A DNA stretch of 64,000 nt from contig NZ_PGVB01000010.1 in the NCBI RefSeq assembly GCF_002860205.1, positions 124,001-188,000 of the forward strand, given 5' to 3'. The notes under the pieces are model-generated. The model was not told the DNA's origin. It saw only the letters and a list, made by a program, of their open reading frames with translations, and made no database searches. Each line of letters opens with the position of its first letter. Positions within the stretch are counted from its first letter, which is position 1. This DNA is from Bacillus sp. T33-2 (GTDB lineage: Bacteria; Bacillota; Bacilli; Bacillales; Cytobacillaceae). Of this stretch, positions 60,039 to 64,000 are shown piece by piece. Both the position numbers and the translations under genes were made by a program.

Positions 60039-60067
60039 AAAGCGCCCAAGAACTCTTAGGCGCTTTT
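60039..60067. terminator. bidirectional terminator between ylbP and ylbO
   Basis: AAAGCGCC / GGCGCTTT stem with a 13-nt loop and T-rich flanks, lying between the converging ylbP and ylbO genes. Confidence 0.75.
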
Positions 60068-60069
60068 CA

Positions 60070-60705
60070 TTATTTCTCTATTTTTTCCAGATTACCGTTT
60101 TGGGCCATCTGAAATTTTACTTTATGCTGATTGTCTTCTTCTTTTAACACGACCATTTTTCTGGCCCGTTCCATAATTTCAATTAATGCGCGATAGTCCG
60201 CCTCTATTGTTTTCAGTTCTTTTTCCAATTTTTCGTTTTCTGCAGACAAGTAATAGATTTGCCGCTCCAACTCTTTAATTCTTCCTTCATGCTCTTCAAG
60301 ACTTTTTTCCTGGCCGTTTGTTTTTTGAGCCTTTTCATGAAGCTGGTCGAGGAACAGCTTTACATCGGACAAGTTTAGCACTGGTGGCGCGGGGGAAGCC
60401 TCTTGCCCGCCTGCAGGTTCTGTCTTGGGCACTGTTTCTTCTTGTAGGTGCTCTTTTTCCTGCACTTTTGGCTGTTTCTTGGATTCCTTGCGCTGTTTTT
60501 TGGCAAGTTCAATACCGGATTTATATTGTTTGCGGACAAATGAGTTCCAGCGGAAACCGCAGGCAGCCGCCGTGCGGGAAAGCTTTTTGCCCACTTCTTC
60601 AAATGCCTTGAGCTGAGTTCCCCCTTCTCGTATATGGCGCAAAACTACTTCAGCCAGCAATAGATCTTCATCCAGGTTCCAGGCGTCCTGACGAGTTAAC
60701 GGCAT
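60070..60705 (-). CDS. ylbO: RsfA/GerR-family sporulation transcription factor YlbO
   Basis: DNA-binding regulator with an N-terminal Myb/SANT-like domain: [25 protein letters not shown] at about 4-28, then [27 protein letters not shown] near 50-76. B. subtilis YlbO (GerR) is a SigE-stage mother-cell regulator, whereas RsfA acts in the forespore. Position between rpmF and ylbP argues for YlbO. It is 211 aa from ATG at 60705, 8 nt after AGGAGG (60711 is too close). The middle is low-complexity and the C-terminus (about 125-190) a coiled coil. A SigE-like -35 (TAATATT) lies upstream without a good -10. Confidence 0.88.
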   Translation of the reverse strand: MPLTRQDAWNLDEDLLLAEVVLRHIREGGTQLKAFEEVGKKLSRTAAACGFRWNSFVRKQYKSGIELAKKQRKESKKQPKVQEKEHLQEETVPKTEPAGGQEASPAPPVLNLSDVKLFLDQLHEKAQKTNGQEKSLEEHEGRIKELERQIYYLSAENEKLEKELKTIEADYRALIEIMERARKMVVLKEEDNQHKVKFQMAQNGNLEKIEK

Positions 60706-60785
60706 CAGCATATCCTCCTAGTGTTTTTATTCATTCATATGCGTCTGCTAGGAAAGATAGAATGTGCTCAGCCTGAAAATCAATA

Positions 60786-61544
60786 TTATTTATTGTCAAA
60801 AAACTGTTTAACCTTTAAGTGGTGGGCTTCGCTTGCCCAGAGGACAGCACAGCTTCTCGCTTCTTCCTCGATCCGTTCCCGAATTTTTGCTGCACTCCAT
60901 TTTTTTATTAACATGCGCTTGAAAGATTGTAAAACCGCAACCTCTTTATCAAGTGTTTGTCCTAAAAATGAAAGACAGCCATCGGCAGGGGTTCCTTCAT
61001 AAATGCCATCGAGATAGCCAAGATCCCTTAGATCGTCTGCAGTATGGAGCGCAGCATCTGTAACCATTTTTAAAGCCTTGGATGGTGGAAGCTTTTCAAA
61101 CAGGATGGTTCCTCCTCCCCACCCGGTTGTTATTGCTAGATTTCCCTGGACAAAGCCGGCTTTGATGCCGCTTCTTCCAATCCGGTAGTCACACGCCATG
61201 GCAAGCTCGCAGCCGCCACCGACTGCTGTGCCATTTAAAACAGCAACAGTAGGCTTTGGCAAAACCAAAATATTATATAAAATTCCCGACATTCTTGAGA
61301 GCATTTCATATGCCTGTTCTTCCGTCATTAGCTGGTGGAAGGCGGATAAATCGCCGCCTGAACAAAATGCCCGGCTGCCGGCCCCGGTAATCCCCAGGGC
61401 TTTTATATCAGCCTGTGCTGCCCTGTCAATTGCTTTTTCAAGGCCATCCATCACCTCATAATTCACGGCATTTCTTTTTTCTGGCCTGTTGATTGTAAAT
61501 AGCAGCAAGCCTGGTTTTTCTTCTGAAATTATGTACGGCTCCAT
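60786..61544 (-). CDS. enoyl-CoA hydratase/isomerase (crotonase) fold protein lacking the second catalytic Glu
   Basis: 252 aa, crotonase superfamily. The CoA-binding and oxyanion segments are present: RPEKRNAVNYEV near 20-31, AFCSGGDLSAF near 60-70, and VLNGTAVGGGCELAMACDYRI near 103-123, including the first acidic residue (CELA). Where hydratases have the second Glu (P-E-x-x-x-G), this protein has FVQGNLAITTGWGGGT near 131-146, with Trp in place of the usual small residue. This resembles ethylmalonyl-/methylmalonyl-CoA decarboxylase-type members more than true hydratases; that is inference from memory. GGAGG precedes the ATG. It is not present here in B. subtilis. Confidence 0.82.
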   Translation of the reverse strand: MEPYIISEEKPGLLLFTINRPEKRNAVNYEVMDGLEKAIDRAAQADIKALGITGAGSRAFCSGGDLSAFHQLMTEEQAYEMLSRMSGILYNILVLPKPTVAVLNGTAVGGGCELAMACDYRIGRSGIKAGFVQGNLAITTGWGGGTILFEKLPPSKALKMVTDAALHTADDLRDLGYLDGIYEGTPADGCLSFLGQTLDKEVAVLQSFKRMLIKKWSAAKIRERIEEEARSCAVLWASEAHHLKVKQFFDNK

Positions 61545-61630
61545 TTTAATCCTCCAGGTCCATTCAGCATTGTTAATTCATTTTAACAATTTCCCTCTTT
61601 TGCCAAAAGGCCAAGGTTCCCGAAAAGCAA

Positions 61631-61668
61631 TAAAAGCACAGGGTGCTTTTCGCATCCTGTGCTTTTAT
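61631..61668 (-). terminator. terminator after rpmF
   Basis: AAAAGCACAGGG / (C)CTGTGCTTTT stem with T-rich flank, 10 nt after the rpmF stop. It isolates ylbN-rpmF from the downstream crotonase-fold gene. Confidence 0.85.
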
Positions 61669-61677
61669 GTAAGTAAA

Positions 61678-61851
61678 TTAGTCGTTTACAACCTCTTTAC
61701 CTTTGTATGTTCCGCAAGCCTTGCACACACGGTGAGCAAGTTTCATTTCACCGCAGTTTGGGCATTCTACCATACCTGGAACTTGTAATTTAAAATGAGT
61801 ACGGCGTTTTCTTTTCGCAGTTTTGGACGTTCTTCTAAATGGTACAGCCAT
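61678..61851 (-). CDS. rpmF: 50S ribosomal protein L32
   Basis: 57 aa from ATG at 61851 (AGGAGGTGG upstream). It starts [19 protein letters not shown] and carries the zinc-ribbon pairs CPNCG (about 30-34) and CKACG (about 43-47), so this is the zinc-binding C+ paralogue. It follows ylbN by 22 nt, the standard yceD/DUF177-rpmF pair. Confidence 0.97.
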   Translation of the reverse strand: MAVPFRRTSKTAKRKRRTHFKLQVPGMVECPNCGEMKLAHRVCKACGTYKGKEVVND

Positions 61852-61873
61852 TATTCCCACCTCCTTAAGAGTT

Positions 61874-62398
61874 TCAATCCCGCGAGGAACCAGGTTCCTC
61901 GAAAAACTTTGCAAGTCCGGCTAGCCGGGGATCCACTTTTTCCTTCTTTTCCTGCTCATGGATGACTTCCCAATCCTTACCTGACTGGGGCGCCCCTTTT
62001 TGGCTCGTGTCTTCCTCGCAAAACACTTGCATCGGAACCTCAAGCAAAAGGATTTCCCTGATGACTGGCTGAAGGTCAACCACATCACCTTTTACCTGAT
62101 GAACCTCCTCTTCAGTCTCGTAATCGTGGCCGTTGAGAAGGAAGGTTTCTGTTGTTTCAACATCGATTGGATAATTAACGTCAACTAATGTTCGAGAACA
62201 AGGAAGGATCAGATAACCTTCTATATGCAAATGGAATGTCACTTTCGTGGCGCTTATATCCGCTCTTCCAGTTATATGCATCGGAGATACCTTGCGAATT
62301 GACGGATCAGTCTCCTTGATCTCATCAACATTGACGGTTTCGTCGATCGGAAAATCCTTGCTTCGATATTTTTGTAACTGACTTATTGTCCATTTCAT
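61874..62398 (-). CDS. ylbN: DUF177/YceD family protein YlbN
   Basis: Conserved partner gene of rpmF; the YceD/DUF177 family is linked to 23S rRNA or large-subunit maturation in plants and bacteria. It is 174 aa from ATG at 62398 ([16 protein letters not shown] upstream; frame to 62419 not supported). It has the family motif [17 protein letters not shown] near 84-100 and the acidic [20 protein letters not shown] near 127-146. The expected Cys-containing C-terminal metal motif is reduced to a single CEED. It is driven by a consensus SigA promoter at 62425-62453. Confidence 0.9.
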   Translation of the reverse strand: MKWTISQLQKYRSKDFPIDETVNVDEIKETDPSIRKVSPMHITGRADISATKVTFHLHIEGYLILPCSRTLVDVNYPIDVETTETFLLNGHDYETEEEVHQVKGDVVDLQPVIREILLLEVPMQVFCEEDTSQKGAPQSGKDWEVIHEQEKKEKVDPRLAGLAKFFEEPGSSRD

Positions 62399-62424
62399 AG
62401 AATCACCCCAAGGCAACAAAGGTA

Positions 62425-62453
62425 ATTATAGCTTTCGTATAACCATTTGTCAA
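62425..62453 (-). promoter_or_regulatory. consensus SigA promoter for ylbN-rpmF
   Basis: Minus strand TTGACA, 17 bp, TATAAT: a perfect match with ideal spacing, starting transcription about 20 nt before the ylbN ATG. Confidence 0.92.
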
Positions 62454-62475
62454 TGTTTTTTCTTTACACTATAAT
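62447..62475 (+). promoter_or_regulatory. SigA promoter for ylbM, -35 overlapping the ylbN promoter
   Basis: Plus strand TTGTCA, 17 bp, TATAAT. Its -35 box covers six of the same seven bases (62447-62453) as the opposing ylbN -35 box. Confidence 0.8.
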
Positions 62476-62546
62476 GTTCACATAATACCCGTCGTTTAAA
62501 CTCTTTGCAATGCTTTAGAATTTATTTTTATAAAGGAGAAGGCACT

Positions 62547-63761
62547 ATGAATGCAGTTGGTGTAATTGTAGAATATAATCCTTTCCATAACGGACATGCT
62601 TTCCACCTTCAAATGGCGAAGGAGATATCGGGCGCTGATGTTGTAATTGCCGTAATGAGCGGAAATTTCCTGCAGCGCGGCGAACCTGCGCTCGTTTCAA
62701 AGTGGAGCCGGACGGAAATGAGCCTGCTCGCAGGTGTAGATCTCGTATTTGAGCTGCCATATAAGTTTGCCACCCAAAAAGCTGAAACGTTTGCAAATGG
62801 TGCAGTATCCATCCTTGGTGCCTCCGGCTGCAAATTCCTCTGCTTTGGGAGTGAATCGGGGGATATCCAGGCTTTTACCGACACAGCAGCGTTCCTTGAA
62901 CAAAACAATGACCAATTTCAAAGCCTTGTAAAAAAGAACTCAGCCACCGGTGTAAGCTATCCAAAAGCGATTTCTTTGAGCTTTCAAGCCTTGTCATCGC
63001 ATAAAGGATTGATCGATTTATCCAGGCCCAATAATATTCTTGGCCTTCAATATGTCATGGCAATCCGGAAACAAAAAAGCCAGATGGCAGCTTTTACTGT
63101 AACGAGAAAAAACGCTGACTACCATGATGAACATTTCGCATCCGAATCCATCGCGAGTGCCACGAGCATCAGAAAAGCACTGTCTGAAACGGATGAGAGC
63201 AGCCTCATCAAACAATTCGTCCCCTCCTCCACATACACGCTGCTCATACAATACAAAAACATGTTGGGCCAGTTTCACTCCTGGGAGAATTATTGGCCGC
63301 TTCTCAAGTACAAATTGCTGCAAACAAGCCCTTCAGAATTGAGAGAGATTTATGAAATCGAGGAAGGGCTCGAGAACCGCCTTTGCCAGGCGGCCTTGGA
63401 AGCATCATCGTTTAATGATTTTATGGAACGGATCAAAACAAAACGTTACACTTGGACAAGGCTTCAGCGTGCCTGTGTACATGTATTAACAAATTCGAAA
63501 AAGCATGAAATGGTGTCCGTAAGCGAAAAAGCTTCCTATTTAAGGCTGCTGGGAATGACGGCTAAAGGCAGGGACTATTTAAATAGAAACAAAAGCCATC
63601 TTGCGCTTCCCGTCATATCCAAGCTTTCGTCCTACAAAGAGCCCGACATTGAACTTGACGTCAGGTCGTCAAAAATTTACGCGCTCGGTGTCAATGGGCC
63701 CGGGCAGCAGCTCTTACTGAAACAGGATTTCACCCATCCGCCGATTTTTATCGATAAGTAA
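62547..63761 (+). CDS. tmcAL: tRNA(Met) cytidine acetate ligase TmcAL (YlbM)
   Basis: Makes N4-acetylcytidine at the wobble base of elongator tRNA-Met from acetate and ATP, through acetyl-AMP. It is 404 aa from ATG at 62547 (AAAGGAGAAGG upstream). The nucleotidyltransferase fold shows GVIVEYNPFHNGHAFHL at 4-20 with its HxGH-type motif, then MSGNFLQRGEPALVSKWSRTEM near 35-56. SRPNNILGLQYVMAI is near 160, followed by SATSIRKAL near 200. The C-terminal helical RNA-binding region covers about 240-390. It is divergent from ylbN and convergent with ylbL. Confidence 0.94.
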   Translation: MNAVGVIVEYNPFHNGHAFHLQMAKEISGADVVIAVMSGNFLQRGEPALVSKWSRTEMSLLAGVDLVFELPYKFATQKAETFANGAVSILGASGCKFLCFGSESGDIQAFTDTAAFLEQNNDQFQSLVKKNSATGVSYPKAISLSFQALSSHKGLIDLSRPNNILGLQYVMAIRKQKSQMAAFTVTRKNADYHDEHFASESIASATSIRKALSETDESSLIKQFVPSSTYTLLIQYKNMLGQFHSWENYWPLLKYKLLQTSPSELREIYEIEEGLENRLCQAALEASSFNDFMERIKTKRYTWTRLQRACVHVLTNSKKHEMVSVSEKASYLRLLGMTAKGRDYLNRNKSHLALPVISKLSSYKEPDIELDVRSSKIYALGVNGPGQQLLLKQDFTHPPIFIDK

Positions 63762-63764
63762 AAA

Positions 63765-63797
63765 AACGAGCTGGATTTGTTTCAGCTTGTTTTTTCT
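63765..63797. terminator. bidirectional terminator between ylbM and ylbL
   Basis: AACGAGCTG / CAGCTTGTT stem with one G-T pair and T-runs on both strands, between convergent genes. It overlaps the ylbL stop. Confidence 0.82.
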
Positions 63798-64000
63798 TTT
63801 AATTTTTGCAGATATGAAACAGCATCATCAAAAGTATCGACCGGGATGATTTTCATTTTTGTGTCAATGTCGCGTGCCGTTTTGACTGCCACGTTGTAAT
63901 TTGAATCCTCTGCTCCATTTTCAGCTGGGGCGAGGAAGATTTCAGCTCCCGACTTGTCGGCTGCAATGATTTTCTGCTCTATTCCTCCAATCCTGCCCAC
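63782..64000 (-). CDS. ylbL: PDZ/Lon-type protease YlbL (SepM-like), C-terminal part
   Basis: Only the last 72 codons lie inside the window; the frame is still open at base 64000, so the apparent M is not the start. [24 protein letters not shown] is the end of the Lon-protease catalytic domain, with the catalytic-dyad Lys region in [13 protein letters not shown]. It is followed by [12 protein letters not shown] and [17 protein letters not shown]. YlbL is a membrane-anchored PDZ plus Lon protease and precedes ylbM in B. subtilis; its N-terminal membrane and PDZ parts are not visible. Confidence 0.9.
   Translation of the reverse strand: MGRIGGIEQKIIAADKSGAEIFLAPAENGAEDSNYNVAVKTARDIDTKMKIIPVDTFDDAVSYLQKLKEKTS

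Overview
The window is a chromosomal core segment of an endospore-forming member of the Bacillaceae (Firmicutes). Evidence: SigE, SigG, SpoIIGA, SpoVD and SpoVE are all present. DivIVA, SepF and RemA are present, as are PyrR-type attenuators and an ileS T-box. Gene order follows Bacillus subtilis from priA/coaBC through ylbL almost gene for gene. Differences in content, intergenic repeats and the amount of sequence change exclude B. subtilis and the B. cereus group. A Mesobacillus/Cytobacillus/Neobacillus-type genome is my best guess, from memory of such genomes. Nearly every gene lies on the minus strand, so the description below runs from high to low coordinates in the direction of transcription. 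Only rqcH, ylbP and ylbM are on the plus strand. I see no tRNA, rRNA, prophage, IS element or CRISPR.

Layout. (a) 64000-59489: ylbL (partial), ylbM, ylbN-rpmF, an enoyl-CoA-hydratase-fold gene, ylbO and ylbP. (b) 59246-55894: a three-gene acyl-CoA carboxylase operon that separates ylbP from panE, with a possible cre site and a dispersed repeat inside it. (c) 55688-52664: panE, a DUF3397 membrane protein and bshC. (d) 52478-32944: the division and cell-wall (dcw) cluster mraZ-rsmH-ftsL-pbpB-spoVD-murE-(Mur N-domain orphan)-mraY-murD-spoVE-murG-murB-divIB-ylxW-ylxX-sbp-ftsA-ftsZ. (e) 32682-29973: spoIIGA-sigE and sigG. (f) 29881-25873: ylmC, ylmD, ylmE, sepF, ylmG, ylmH, divIVA. (g) 25502-20658: T-box leader-ileS, ylyA, lspA, rluD. 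(h) 20661-8631: the complete UMP operon pyrR-pyrP-pyrB-pyrC-pyrAA-pyrAB-pyrK-pyrD-pyrF-pyrE with three PyrR-dependent attenuators. (i) 8380-1: rqcH, yloB (Ca2+ ATPase), yloC, remA, gmk, rpoZ, coaBC, priA (partial).

The genes form coherent modules: peptidoglycan precursor synthesis together with the divisome (dcw); the switch to sporulation (SpoIIGA cleaves pro-SigE; SigG is the late forespore factor); septum placement (SepF, DivIVA); and de novo UMP synthesis with RNA-level feedback. Ribosome-associated quality control is represented by RqcH and YlmH. Regulatory DNA can be read directly in several places. These include a SigH-type promoter before ftsAZ, a spoIIG promoter with the unusual 22-bp spacer, and a SigF-type promoter and SD-masking hairpin before sigG. 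There is also a helically phased GTGG array before mraZ, and divergent ylbM/ylbN promoters whose -35 boxes overlap.

The main departures from the B. subtilis order are: a free-standing Mur-ligase N-terminal-like protein between murE and mraY; the acyl-CoA carboxylase operon and the nearby hydratase-fold gene; absence of bpr/bpf, ylmA/ylmB and the cysH cluster; and two intergenic arrays of about 21-bp repeats. The window is mostly well-known housekeeping and sporulation DNA. I do not see a clearly new multi-gene system. The best leads are the Mur-domain orphan, the mraZ operator array and a possible acyl-CoA carboxylase/decarboxylase proofreading pair.
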